Under the pieces are notes generated by a model, which was not told the DNA's origin, made no database searches, and saw only the letters and a program-made list of their open reading frames with translations. This document shows positions 1 to 9,059 of a DNA stretch of 15,674 nt, in pieces. Each line of letters opens with the position of its first letter. Position 1 is the first letter of the stretch. The position numbers and the translations under genes are program-made. The stretch is from Dentipellis sp. KUC8613 (lineage: Eukaryota; Basidiomycota; Agaricomycetes; Russulales; Hericiaceae): the NCBI GenBank assembly GCA_002286715.1, contig NSJX01000094.1, positions 26,778-42,451 of the forward strand, given 5' to 3'.

Positions 1-2
1 GC

Positions 3-29
3 TGATCATGTGATCAGGTCACATGATCA
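3..29. repeat. Palindrome, 11-bp stem
   Basis: TGATCATGTGA at 3-13 is the exact reverse complement of TCACATGATCA at 19-29, with a 5-nt spacer. It lies inside copy A and may be a subterminal hairpin of that element. Function unknown. Confidence 0.8.
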
Positions 30-99
30 ATTCTCTACAGTAGTGCTATTGTGAAGTGCTCTTGTACTGAAAAGCTTAAGGGCTTAGATGACAATGTTG

Positions 100-129
100 A
101 AAAGTCGGAATCCATGGATTTCGACTTTT
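100..129. repeat. Imperfect 30-bp palindrome
   Basis: The outer 8-bp arms AAAAGTCG and CGACTTTT pair perfectly. The inner part AATCCATGGATT is also self-complementary, separated from the arms by one G/T mismatch. It would fold into an almost fully paired stem. Inside copy A. Confidence 0.75.
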
Positions 130-149
130 TGAGTTCTTGTGTATGTTCA

Positions 150-283
150 GCCACAGAGAGTCGTTGATGCGGATTTCGGGCCGCTACTAGCCATCACCAA
201 AAATCATGATTGTGGGAACTAGCTTCCGGAAGCAGCGAAAAAGTCCTTGACACAGAGGATGTTGACGCAGATTCCGGGCCGCC
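150..283. repeat. Subterminal direct repeats in copy A
   Basis: A module of about 35 bp occurs at 150-184 and again at 249-283, about 99 bp apart. Both contain CACAGAG, then a GTTGA-GC-GATT core, then CGGGCCGC. A linked motif, GAAGCAGCGAAAAAGT, occurs at 228-243 and again at 493-508 near the element end. Repeated subterminal motifs of this kind are typical of DNA transposon ends, where transposase binds. That role is inferred here. Confidence 0.6.
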
Positions 284-474
284 AGCACCCGCCTGCCACG
301 AGCACGGCGCGACTTTGCATTTCTGAGCGATCCAGGCATTCAAAAATTGTGTTAATTTTTTGCTAGGCATTCACATTGTATATCTATATGTGCCCCAAAT
401 TTTGTGTGAATTGAACAAGATTTGAGCTGCATAGAAATGGTTTACACTTTGAAGTGAACAATTGTGGCTGAAGC

Positions 475-579
475 CGTGGGAGACCATTCCCCGAAGCAGC
501 GAAAAAGTTGAGGATGTCGATTCTGCAAACCGTAGTGAGAATGTCGATACTTAAGACTGATTCATAGATGAATCAGAAT
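475..579 (+). repeat. 105-bp inverted repeat, arm 1 (partner 4651-4755)
   Basis: Base-by-base comparison with the reverse complement of 4651-4755 shows no difference over 105 positions. The arm ends in a perfect hairpin, CTGATTCAT/ATGAATCAG, with a 2-nt loop. The partner is the left end of the element nested in the hAT. Confidence 0.9.
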
Positions 580-676
580 TGCTCTTCTTGTTGAAATGGA
601 CTATGTCATTGTCCGTGTTGTTTTCACGAGCCACCAATAAATAGATATTTGTAACAGCGGAAATTTTTGGAATTGA

Positions 677-1312
677 CCGGTATGAGTACGCTGAACTAAT
701 GTCAAGGGACGAATACGTGCGCTGCCTGTGGCAGGATGTTTAAGAATCGTGACCGTCGGCGCCTGTGCATTGTACAGAAACTTTCTAATGAACTTGCTAA
801 TGAACTTGACTACCGTAAAATCTTGTCAATAGTTCTGATATTTACCGTGAGATGCCCGTTCTGATTAGTGTTGTAATTGACTGCTATGAGTAGCACAGAC
901 TGTGCGCTGCCCGCGGCTGGTTGTTTGGCAGAAGGCGCCTATTGACTTGTTACCGTTGGCGCCCGTGTGTTGTACAGAGACTTTCTAAGAAACTTCACTA
1001 GTTTAAAATCTTGTTAATACTTCAGATATTCGCAGTGAGATGCCCGTTCTGTTTAGTGTTGTACTTGACTGCTATGAGTGGCACAGACTGCGCGCTGCCC
1101 GCGGCCGGTGATTTGGCAGAAGGTGCCTATTGACTCGTTACCGTTGGCGCCCGCATGTTGTACAGAGACTTTCTAGGAAACTTCGCTAGTTTAAAATCTT
1201 GTTAATACTTTGGATATTTGCAGTGAGATGCCTGTTCTGTTTAGTGTTGTAATTGACCATTAGAAGTATATGCACGATGCTGAGTGACGAATAGCACGTT
1301 GCGTGTGGCAGC
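677..1312. repeat. Tandem repeat, 188-bp unit, about 3.3 copies
   Basis: Units start after each TTGAC: 677-881 (205 bp, diverged), 882-1069 (188 bp), 1070-1257 (188 bp), and a partial fourth at 1258-1312. Shared landmarks in order are GCTATGAGT, GCGCTGCC, TTGGCGCC, GTACAGA-ACTTTCTA, TAAAATCTTGT and GTGAGATGCC. The two central units differ at few positions. Unit 1 is longer partly because of a short internal duplication of CTAATGAACTTG near 787-810. No coding potential was found. It could be a satellite block or an internal repeat of an older element. Confidence 0.85.
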
Positions 1313-1313
1313 A

Positions 1314-1339
1314 GAATGAATGAATGAATGAATGAATGA
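1314..1339. repeat. (GAAT)n microsatellite
   Basis: About 6.5 uninterrupted copies of GAAT directly follow the partial fourth unit of the 188-bp repeat. Confidence 0.95.
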
Positions 1340-1459
1340 TTCACGAACACCGTGTTGTGGCTTTGCACTCTTTTCTTCCCCACTAGCACTACTGCAACGG
1401 CACCCTCATACTTCTCCTTGATCCATAGACAGGATATTAGCTGGTCCCTGTTCATACAT

Positions 1460-1952
1460 ATGGCAAGAAAGAGAAGTAAAGGAAAGGCAAGGCAATGGTC
1501 ATGGCAGAAACAGAGGTACAACTTTCAGCTCTATCTCATCTATGTACTACCCTTAACATCTCGATATGCGCAGCAAGTCCAACCGTTCCCATGGCCCAGT
1601 CTCTATCGGCCTTTCATATCCACTGCACAAGATCAGCAAAGCCGACAAGAAGTTTAATCTTGAAATACAGTGTCGAGTCCGCAGCGGGGAATATGTGTGC
1701 GTAGTCTTTCTGTCCTTTGAAGTCCACCATATGACTATAGTATGGTAGAGTATATCAAAGCCAGATCATGCTATCGGATTCTACCACTGACCCTTACTAT
1801 GATGAGCTGTGCGAAACTTCCCCTCTGTCAGTCGACGCGTATGGCTGATCCACAGGTCTTCTAACAGTAACGAACATCAACAATGGCTGGAATGCCAGGA
1901 CCTGAGACGAGGCCTTCACGCAGAGCGGGAGATGGGAGACAGAGAATATGAC
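1460..1952 (+). pseudogene. Unrecognised gene, 5' part (exons 1-4), split by the hAT transposon
   Basis: Proposed exons are 1460-1515, 1574-1694, 1741-1826 and 1868-1952. Introns are 58, 46 and 41 bp, with donors GTACAA, GTGTGC and GTCAGT and all acceptors ending AG. The start is ATG 1460, giving a basic N-terminus MARKRSKGKARQ. Each junction keeps phase. Later pieces include KISKADKKFNLEIQCRVRS and DSTTDPYYDELCE. The frame enters the hAT target duplication and resumes after the transposon at 9910. Joined with the 3' part, the coding length is 813 bp, about 270 residues, with no internal stop. I do not recognise the family. The basic start and acidic end suggest a nucleic-acid-associated protein, but that is only a guess. 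The 41-bp intron is the least certain junction. Confidence 0.6.
1945..1952. repeat. hAT target site duplication, left copy
   Basis: AATATGAC directly abuts the left terminal repeat and is repeated exactly at 9902-9909, directly after the right terminal repeat. Eight bases is the usual hAT duplication length. Confidence 0.92.
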
Positions 1953-1971
1953 TAGTGGATGGCATGGGTAT
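1953..1971 (+). repeat. hAT left terminal inverted repeat
   Basis: TAGTGGATGGCATGGGTAT. It starts with TAG, as many hAT ends do, and pairs with 9883-9901 with one mismatch at the sixth base. Confidence 0.9.
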
Positions 1972-2086
1972 GGGTAACCCATGTGGGTTTGTATCATGGG
2001 TACTTGTGGGTATGGGTATGGGTTGTGGGATTGTGACCCACCTATGTACCCATACCCAGCCATGGGTATCCATGGGTAGTGCCACC
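1961..2086. repeat. hAT left subterminal GGGTATGGG-type repeats
   Basis: The stretch contains many copies of GGGTATGGG, CATGGGTA and their complements in both orientations, for example around 2010-2032 and 2047-2075. The same motifs fill the right end at 9743-9893. Clustered subterminal motifs serve as transposase binding sites in characterised hAT elements such as Ac. That role is inferred here from position. Confidence 0.75.
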
Positions 2087-2219
2087 GACTGCTGAGCCGA
2101 GTGGCTGGATCAGGCAGTACCTGACTGTATAGCTATGTACAAATATGGTAATTGACAACCTTAATTTTGATGGCCCTGAGGCTTCGTCGACTTCGACAGT
2201 TCTCATCATCACTGTACAC

Positions 2220-4653
2220 ATGGCACCCCGCAATTTATCTCAGAAGCATAAGGCTTCGACTACTCCCGATAGCTCCGTGAAACGTACACGAGCATCTACT
2301 AGTCGTCAAGCTAGCGTTGCAACCGAGGAAGAGGAGGCCGCGCAGCTTTCTGCAGAGGATGCCGACATCATTGAGGAGACCAATGTCGATGGCCAGACAA
2401 TAGCAACATACTCAACTAGGCGTTCAGAGGCTGCGAGCGATGATGATGAACCTGGGGTTGATGAAGAAGAAGAGATCAGTGAGTAATTTCATCTATGAGA
2501 CGGACAATGAACTTACATTTCATCCAGAAAAGTTACAGGCTAAATGCACCTCAGCAATCTATGCATTCTCTGACCCAACACCTATCATTACTTATCGCAA
2601 CAGCCGCAAGTACCATACCTTTACATGTCTTTCGAAGGGGTGTGGAAAGCAGGTGTCGCGCTGCCTTCAGACGACTGATGCTATGTCAACTAGCAACATG
2701 CGCAAGCATGCACGTCAATGCTGGGGCGAGGATGTTGTGCGTGCAGCTGACCTGGCAGGGAATGTGTCTGTTGCACGCGATAAGGTCACAAAGCCATTCT
2801 TGAAAGATGGCTCCATTACCGCTGCCTTTGTACGATCAGGTAAAGGGAAGATCACCTATTCGCATCGTCAGCATATGAAGACAGAAACAAAGTAGGTCAT
2901 TTATGATTACCACCCATTGTATGCCGACCTAACTATCACCAAGGGCTGAGATCGTGCGCTGGGTATCTGAGAGCCTTCGACCCTTCAGCATTGTTGCAGA
3001 TCGAGGATTCAATAGTTTGATGAAGACTGGCCGTCCAGGGTACTACATACCATCACCATCGACGGTGTCGCGCGATGTGAAGCTCGTGTTTGCTCGAGCT
3101 CGGAACCGCATAGCAAAGCTCCTACACGTGAGTAATTCTATATATCTTTGGCAAGCTAGTGAGTCTGAATGACGTACGGTAGGAATACAAGGGCGACTTG
3201 AACTTTGCGACCGACACCTGGTCGTCGCCAAATCACCGTGCATTCATTGCACTCACGGTGCATCTGCTCCTTGATGGCGAGCCTATCAGTATTCTTTTGG
3301 ATCTTGTCGAAGTCGATGAGGTACGTACTTACATTCATGAGCGCAACATGCCCGTTCTCAAATGACTTCGAAAGTCACACATGGGCTTCAACCTGGCGCA
3401 GGCATTCGCACGGGTTCTAGAAGAGTTCGGGATCTCAAAAAAGGTCAGTAAACATAGACATTGACTTGTATCACGAAGTACTTACCACGCATGCATCAGA
3501 TACTTAGCATAACTTGCGACAATGCAAGCGCGAACGACGTCATGATTGACGAGCTTGCAGATATCGTCGATGAGTTCCCCAGGCCTGTCGCTCGAACGCG
3601 CTGCTTTGCGCATGTGGTCAACCTTGTCGCCAAAAGTCTATTACGACAATTTGAGGTACCCAAAAAGAAGGCGGACACCGAGCTCTCCAAAGCCGAGCGT
3701 GAGCTCCAGGCATTGGCAGAAGATCTTGATCTTGAGGACATGGAGACACAGAAGGAGAAGGCGGCGATGGAGGGAGTTGATTCGGTGGACGAGGGTGATG
3801 GGGATGATGGGTTGGTGGACGAGACTCGAGAGATGCTCCCCGCCGAGCGCGAGGAGCTGGAAAAGAGTGTTCTCCCACTGAAATTAGTTCTGGTAAAGGT
3901 AAGAAAGATATTTGTGACACACCTATAGTTCTCACAGCCCCACAGCTTCGAAGGATATCCTTCAAAATCATCCATTCGACAACTATTCTCCTCCCAGCAT
4001 GGAAATCCGTCTTGCGCGACTTGAAGTTGCCGATTCGGATGATGCCTCGGGATGTTTCCACGCGCTGGAACTCGACCTTTGATATGCTCAAGTTCGCGCT
4101 TGAGTATCAGCAGGCGATCCGGGTAGTGGTGGGCGACACGAAGCTGGAGCTGGATGCGTTCGAGTTGGTTGCGAGCGAGTGGAAACTTGTCCAACAGCTT
4201 TGTGACGTGTTACGTGTGAGTCACACATCACGGTTGACTTTGCGCAGCGTGCGCCATGGTGCCACTCACTCCTGTGTATGACTTTCTGACTTTGCTGTAC
4301 AGATCCTCAAGCATGCTACATCGTACTTCTCGCGAGACATGCCAAACCTCGCGGTCGTCATCCCCGCCATGGACCACATCGACGAATACTTCGCAACAGA
4401 GGCTCTCAATACCACGTTGAGTCCCGCAATCCGCGCGTCGATCAGCACCGCAAAGCGAACTCTCAACCGCTATTACAACCTGACAGACACTTCAGAAGTC
4501 TATTGCATCACAATGGGTATGTAATTACAGCTCTCTTCATTCATTTGGCTCACAATATAACATTCTATACAAGTTTTACACCCACGTCATAAGCTTGACT
4601 ACTTCAAGAATGCCAACTGGGAGTCGGACTGGATCAACACCGCGCGCGAGATT
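2220..4653 (+). CDS. hAT transposase, N-terminal and core part (exons 1-9), broken by insertion
   Basis: Proposed exons are 2220-2478, 2528-2891, 2944-3127, 3183-3320, 3375-3443, 3500-3898, 3946-4215, 4303-4516 and 4574-4653. The nine exons have consistent phase and eight GT-AG introns of 47-87 bp. The start MAPRNLSQKHK at 2220 is preferred to an in-frame ATG at 2145 because the extra residues look untranslated. An acidic, serine-rich N-terminus is followed by a BED-like finger with C120, C125, H147 and C151. The RNase H-like core follows, with D280 in FATDTWSS and D345 in ITCDNASAND. Next are RCFAHVVNL, an acidic linker, STRWNSTFDML, and HPRHKLDYFKNANW. At 4653 the frame runs into the nested element and stops at TGA 4666-4668. 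The C-terminus resumes at 9060. All motifs expected of a hAT transposase are present in order, so the gene was probably intact when hit. Confidence 0.88.
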
Positions 4654-4755
4654 CTGATTCATCTATGAATCAGTCTTAAGTATCGACATTCTCACTACGG
4701 TTTGCAGAATCGACATCCTCAACTTTTTCGCTGCTTCGGGGAATGGTCTCCCACG
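4651..4755 (-). repeat. 105-bp inverted repeat, arm 2 (partner 475-579)
   Basis: This left end of the nested element is identical in reverse complement to the end of copy A. It begins ATTCTGATTCATCT and includes a terminal 9-bp hairpin, CTGATTCAT/ATGAATCAG, at 4655-4674 with a 2-nt loop. Confidence 0.9.
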
Positions 4756-5200
4756 ACGTCAGCCACATTGGTTCACTTCGAAGTGTATTCATTTTTCAAA
4801 ATGCTCAAATTGCATTCAATCAAGACAATATTAGGCACATATATAGACTCTTAGTACATCTACGAGACGACAAAGTTTCACAAATTTTGAATGACTGCAT
4901 CACTCAAAAAACCGAAGTCGCGCTGGGCTAGAGGTGGTCAGACTAAAGTTTATGACTCTGGAGACCCGACAACCAAACGCAAGCTTTCGAAAATATTCAA
5001 ACAGGTATATGAACTATGTATAAGTGACCCCTAATTTCGTAGTAATTGTCTCAAATTTATTAAGCCCTCGGAGAGCCTATCTTTGTGCGACCACCATGTC
5101 AAGGAGCCCTGCGCAGGAATTGCCGAGAGTGGTCATCGCGCTGAAGATGCGCTAAGTCGACGCCCATCGTACTAGTACTTACCCCCATCCCGTCCAATCG
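4756..5200. other. Left flank of the nested element, no gene found
   Basis: The first 180 bp are diverged sequence shared with copy A. The rest is AT-rich DNA with no supported exon, ending in a more C-rich stretch that leads into the array. Short open frames here have no recognisable content. Confidence 0.5.
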
Positions 5201-8200
5201 CTATCTCGCTCGCCTGCATCTTGCGCCCCGTGCGCCCCATTCGCTCTGTCACCGCACACGCACGCACTTCTTGTGTGCCCACACACCCGCCCCCCCACGC
5301 ATTTACTACCCGCAAAATCCGACTCAACCAGGAGAGAAACAGGCGTAGGGATAATATTGCCTAGTCGACAGTGTCGAGGTTCGTCGTGGCTGCTATGGCA
5401 CTATCCTAGACTGACAGCGCGAGCCCGCGTTACCAGGTTCGAACCTCTTTACCCGCCTACCCGCTGCTGCCTCTTGTCTGCACCCTGCAACACCCTCTCC
5501 AGTGCCTGCGGTGCGTTCTTACGACACCATCTCACATCCCAGCATCGCCATGACGCCCACTCCCCCTTCTTTCGTTCCTCTCGCGTCCCCACGACGCCGC
5601 ATGGTGCCCGCACAGCACGGTCTCGCGTCCCAGCACCGCAACGTGTTCGTCTGCACCCGTCTCGACTCCATCGTTGCCCGCCGGCCGCACCACATGCACT
5701 GTCGTCACCCCATGCGCCTCATCGTCGCCTCGCATGCACTGTCGCTGCCCCGCATGGCGCCATCCGTTCTCGCGCCACACCACACGCACCATCGCCTCTC
5801 TGCGCTCACCATCGCCGCCCTGCGCGCCTACCAGCATGCCCCATCGCCATGGCGCACCCCCTGCACGCCTGGCGCCTCGTACTGCCCCGCGCGCGCTGTC
5901 GTTGCCCGCACGCCATATCGCCTTCTCGTGAGCGGCGTTGCGAGCATCGGCGGCGCTGTTTCTTGCACCAGCCGCCATCCTCTCCCGCATCCTCTGCCCT
6001 CGCTTGCCCGCTCTCACATCTTCGCCATTCGCTGTCAGCTATCCACCTTCCGCCGTCAGCCATATGCTGCCTGTTCGCACCTCGCAGCGTCGTCCTGTGG
6101 CCTGCAGTGTCGCGCATGCCCTCCACTGTTTCGTGCCCACAAGCCTACCCTGCACGCTCGCGCGCCCGCACCGCCCCCACACTGCCGTTCCGAGTGCGTG
6201 CGCCGCCCCTCAACTGGCCTCGCTCGTCCCTGCCCTGCTGCAGCTCGGCGACTTCGCGCCCCGACGGCGTCTCGCGTCCCAGCGCCGCTGTCTTGCGCTG
6301 TCCTCTCGCCCAAACTGCGCCATTTGCTCAACCCCCGCCACGCCCTCTTCGCGCCCTGCCCTGTCGTTCTTTGCACACCCCGCCCCACCTTTTGCGCGCG
6401 CCGCCGTCTGTGCACTGCGATGCACTGTCTTCACGCCATGCTGCGCCATCTTGCACCGTGTCGCCCCGCCCCGAACTATCTCGTGCCCGTCTTGCATATC
6501 GTGTGCCTCGCGCCCTCTTCGTGCCGTCACACACCATCGCGCCGCCCTCTCAACACCATCGCACTGCCCTCTCAACACCCTCGCTCCTCCGCCACATGCC
6601 TTCGCTCCTCCGCCCCGCGCTACCCTCACTACTCGGGCCCACGGCGCCCTCGCTTGCACATCCTTGCGACGCTCTTACGCACTCTCGGGCACTTCGGCGG
6701 CGTCATTTTGTGGCTGGTGACCCTGCGCCGCCCTCACACGCCCTGGCGCTGTCGCCACACATGCATGTGCTGCCGTCTCACGCCCCAATGGCGCTGTCTC
6801 GCTCCTCTGCGAGCGCTTGTGTGGCGCTGTCGGCCCTCACATGGCGTCTCACGCCCTCTCCCTCGCCGTCCCCCGCCATCTCGCGCACTGTCACGCGCAC
6901 CCTCTCCCTCGTCGTCACGCGCCGTCCCCCCCGCCATCTCCACCATCGCGTGCGCACGCCCTCGCCGGCCTGCCGTTGTGCCCCCCCTTGCTCGCCATCA
7001 CGCGCCCACCAACACCGCTATGCGCCCCACCGACACCGTTTCGCCCCCAGCGGCACTGTCCCCGTCGTCTGGCACCACATCAACGCCGCTATGCGCTCCA
7101 GCGGGACCATATCGCGCGCCAGCTGCGCGGTCTGGCGCTAGTGACGGCCCCTCGCGCCCCAGCAACGCTGCCCAACGTCGCCATCACGTACCCTCGCGCC
7201 GTCCCAGTCGCACGCCCTCGCGCTGCCGCCAGCCCCAGCGCCGCCGTCGTTGCTGCCCCGAGCACACCATCGTTGCCCGCCCCGTCGCCACCTACGCCCT
7301 GACCCGTGCCACCCCCCATGCCGCCTTTTTGCGAGCCCCAGCGGCGGCGTTGCGCGCATCGGCGGCACTATTTCATGCCCCAGCCACCACCTTTTGCGCC
7401 CCCGATGCCGTTTCGCACTCCAGCGGCGCGGTCTCGTGCTGCCGCAGGCCCTCGTGCCGCCATCACGCCATCTCGCTCGCCGTCACCGGCGGTCATGTTG
7501 TTGCGACCCGCCGTCGCACGCCCCGTGCAACCACGCGCCCAAGCTGCCGTCACGCGCCCCAACAATGCCGTTTCCCCTCGGCGTTGCGCTGCCGCCATGT
7601 GCGCTCACGTCACCGTCACGTGCTACAACAGCGCCCTTTTGCGGCCCGTCGCTCTGCCACACTCGCCCGCGACACCCTCGCCCTCCTTCGTGCCGCCGCC
7701 CTCGCCCCGCCGCCACGCGCTCCCTCGTGCCACTGCCACACACGCCTACGCAGCGATCAGACGCCCAACACCACCATTCCGTGGCCCATCGCCCCGTACC
7801 GCCCTTGCGCACTCTCCCGCCGCCGCCACGCATCCCCTCATGTCCCGGCCACACGCGCTGGCGCCGCCGTCCCGTGAGTCCACGCCACCATTTCGCGCCC
7901 CACGAGCCAGCACCGCCCTGTCGCGCGCCCCCGCCGGCCTCGCGCGCCTCGCACCGCCGTTTCGCGCGTGTGCGCTCCTCTCCCGCTCCGCCGCCGCCCT
8001 TGCGCAACCCCACACCACTGCAGACCACCTGTTTCGAGCCCGCACAGCGCCGTCATGCGCCTCAACTGCCGTTCTCGCACTGCCAGCATGCGCCCCCATG
8101 ACGCCGTCATGCGCGCCCACGCTGCCGTCACGCATCCCGACAGCGCCGTCTCGCGCCCCCGCCCTGCCGTCTCGCACCCCCGCCCCGCCGTCATGCACCC

Positions 8201-8640
8201 AAGCGCCGCCGTCACGCCATTGTCGTGTGGCCCGTGTTGTCATCGTGCGGCCTGTGCCGTCATCATGCGGCCCATGCCGCTATCGCACCGTCAGCCTCAT
8301 GCCTTGATTGTGCACCCTCACGCTGCCATCACCCGCCGTTGTGCTGCCGCAAGGGGCCGTCGCGCCGCCTCGCTCGCTGCCTCCCGCCCTTGCACCCCCC
8401 ATCGCGCCCTCTCGCATCCCGCGGCACGCCCTCGCTATGCTTTGGCCCCCGGTGGCACCGTATCGCCGCCTACCACGCTCTCTCGACCCGCTCGTGACCC
8501 TGTCTTGCCGCGCCACATCACTTCGCCGCGCTTTTGCACCGCACCGCACCACCTGGACCTTTGCACCGTTGCCGCCGCCGCCTGCCCTGTCGTGCCCCAC
8601 CACGCACCATGGTGCCATGTCGTGCCGTGTCATGCTTGTG
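5200..8640 (+). repeat. C-rich degenerate minisatellite, about 3.4 kb
   Basis: The plus strand is dominated by CGCCGTC, CGCGCCCC, CGCACC and similar words in endless variation. Clear register is visible only locally, as the 21-bp units at 8048-8220. All three plus-strand frames stay open over long distances (for example 5273-7141 and 5502-7877). The translations contain only P, A, S, R, H, L and C-rich filler with no domain. Openness in several frames at once means it comes from base composition, so I do not call a gene. The array may still be transcribed. Its strong strand asymmetry sets it apart from the surrounding AT-rich element ends. Confidence 0.75.
8048..8220 (+). repeat. 21-bp tandem repeat within the C-rich array
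   Basis: Five consecutive 21-bp units start at 8102, 8123, 8144, 8165 and 8186, each opening CGCCGTC or TGCCGTC, and a sixth begins at 8207. Upstream variants are at 8048-8066 (19 bp), 8067-8087 (21 bp) and 8088-8101 (14 bp). Because 21 is a multiple of three, one frame reads a heptapeptide of the type PSRAPAL/PSRTPAP. Confidence 0.88.
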
Positions 8641-9027
8641 CATGGGTCCTCTTATAAATATTAAGGTACCAATAATTCCCTGGGACATCTTGAAGGGAGA
8701 CATTAATTGTTTATGTGATAGAAAGTTATTTTTATATAATTTTTATATAGAAAGTTATTTTTATATAATTTTTATAGTTTAGTGTGGTGTATTATAGTTC
8801 TGATAATGTCATCTATCATCAGTGTTATTCTATTGTCTTGAATGCCAATCTCAGAATCTGAACAGATGACATTGTTCAGAAAAACTAGCTTTCATTGCAT
8901 AGTGTGCATTGAGGCATGGCTGAGCCTCAAGATTGCTGTGCTATATACTGCAGCAAGTGGACTGGAAAGAAAGAAGCAAGTTATACTGAAAAAAGTTTAT
9001 GTAAAGAGACCCACAGATGAATCAGAA
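8641..9027. other. AT-rich right flank of the nested element
   Basis: There is an abrupt change from the C-rich array to AT-rich DNA at about 8640-8650. No gene was found. It includes the 29-bp duplication at 8718-8775 and an inverted pair, AATGTCATCT at 8806-8815 with AGATGACATT at 8865-8874. It ends in the 13-bp inverted terminus at 9015-9027. Confidence 0.6.
8718..8775. repeat. 29-bp direct tandem duplication
   Basis: The 29 bp at 8718-8746, starting ATAGAAAGTTATTTT, are repeated exactly at 8747-8775. AT-rich sequence. Confidence 0.92.
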
Positions 9028-9059
9028 CCTGCCGCTTGTCGGCCCACTTCTCACTTGTC

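Larger units (their letters stand above)
1..579 (-). mobile_element. Terminal fragment of a repeat element (copy A)
   Basis: The segment matches, in inverted orientation, the left end of the element nested in the hAT transposon. The 105 bp at 475-579 are identical to the reverse complement of 4651-4755. Recognisable but diverged similarity continues inward over about 301-474 against 4756-4935, including shared stretches around CTATATGTGCC and GCGCGACTT. The terminus reads AGATGAATCAGAAT at 566-579, so the element runs leftward out of the window. No coding region was found in it. Inward of about 300 the two copies are no longer alignable by eye, so they may belong to different subfamilies, or one may be rearranged. 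The family could not be named. Confidence 0.7.
4652..9059 (+). mobile_element. Element nested inside the hAT transposase gene (copy B)
   Basis: The hAT coding sequence stops matching at about 4653 and resumes at 9060. The inserted block has 13-bp exact inverted ends: TTCTGATTCATCT at 4652-4664 and AGATGAATCAGAA at 9015-9027. About 32 bp after the right inverted end (9028-9059) are not explained. They may belong to the element or to the hAT; read in frame they give no stop. No clean target duplication was found. The left 280 bp are shared with copy A. Inside lies an AT-rich left flank, a C-rich minisatellite (about 5200-8640) and an AT-rich right flank. No transposase was found, so it is a non-autonomous element of unknown superfamily. 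Confidence 0.7.

Noticed and set aside
1961..2075. GGGTATGGG arrays as telomere-like repeats
   Set aside because: They do not match TTAGGG-type repeats, occur at both ends of the hAT in both orientations, and are better explained as subterminal transposon motifs.
1797..2085. Minus-strand frames with Gly/Tyr/Pro repeats
   Set aside because: They are translations of the GGGTAT subterminal repeats of the hAT.
3496..4194. Minus-strand open frame of 232 codons
   Set aside because: It lies opposite transposase exons 6-7, which carry recognised hAT motifs, so it is an antisense shadow.
5434..5447. AGGTTCGAACCT, resembling a polymerase III B box, possibly a tRNA or SINE
   Set aside because: The flanks cannot form a T-arm, no convincing A box or acceptor stem pairs with it, and the sequence is itself a plain palindrome.
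5273..7877. Open frames of 622 and 791 codons in the C-rich array
   Set aside because: They overlap in different frames, have no domain, and are explained by a stop-poor C-rich composition. No splice or start context singles one out.
4652..9059. Nested element as a Helitron (no target duplication, terminal hairpin)
   Set aside because: It has 13-bp inverted ends, the hairpin is at the wrong place relative to a CTRR-type end, and no Rep/helicase sequence was found.
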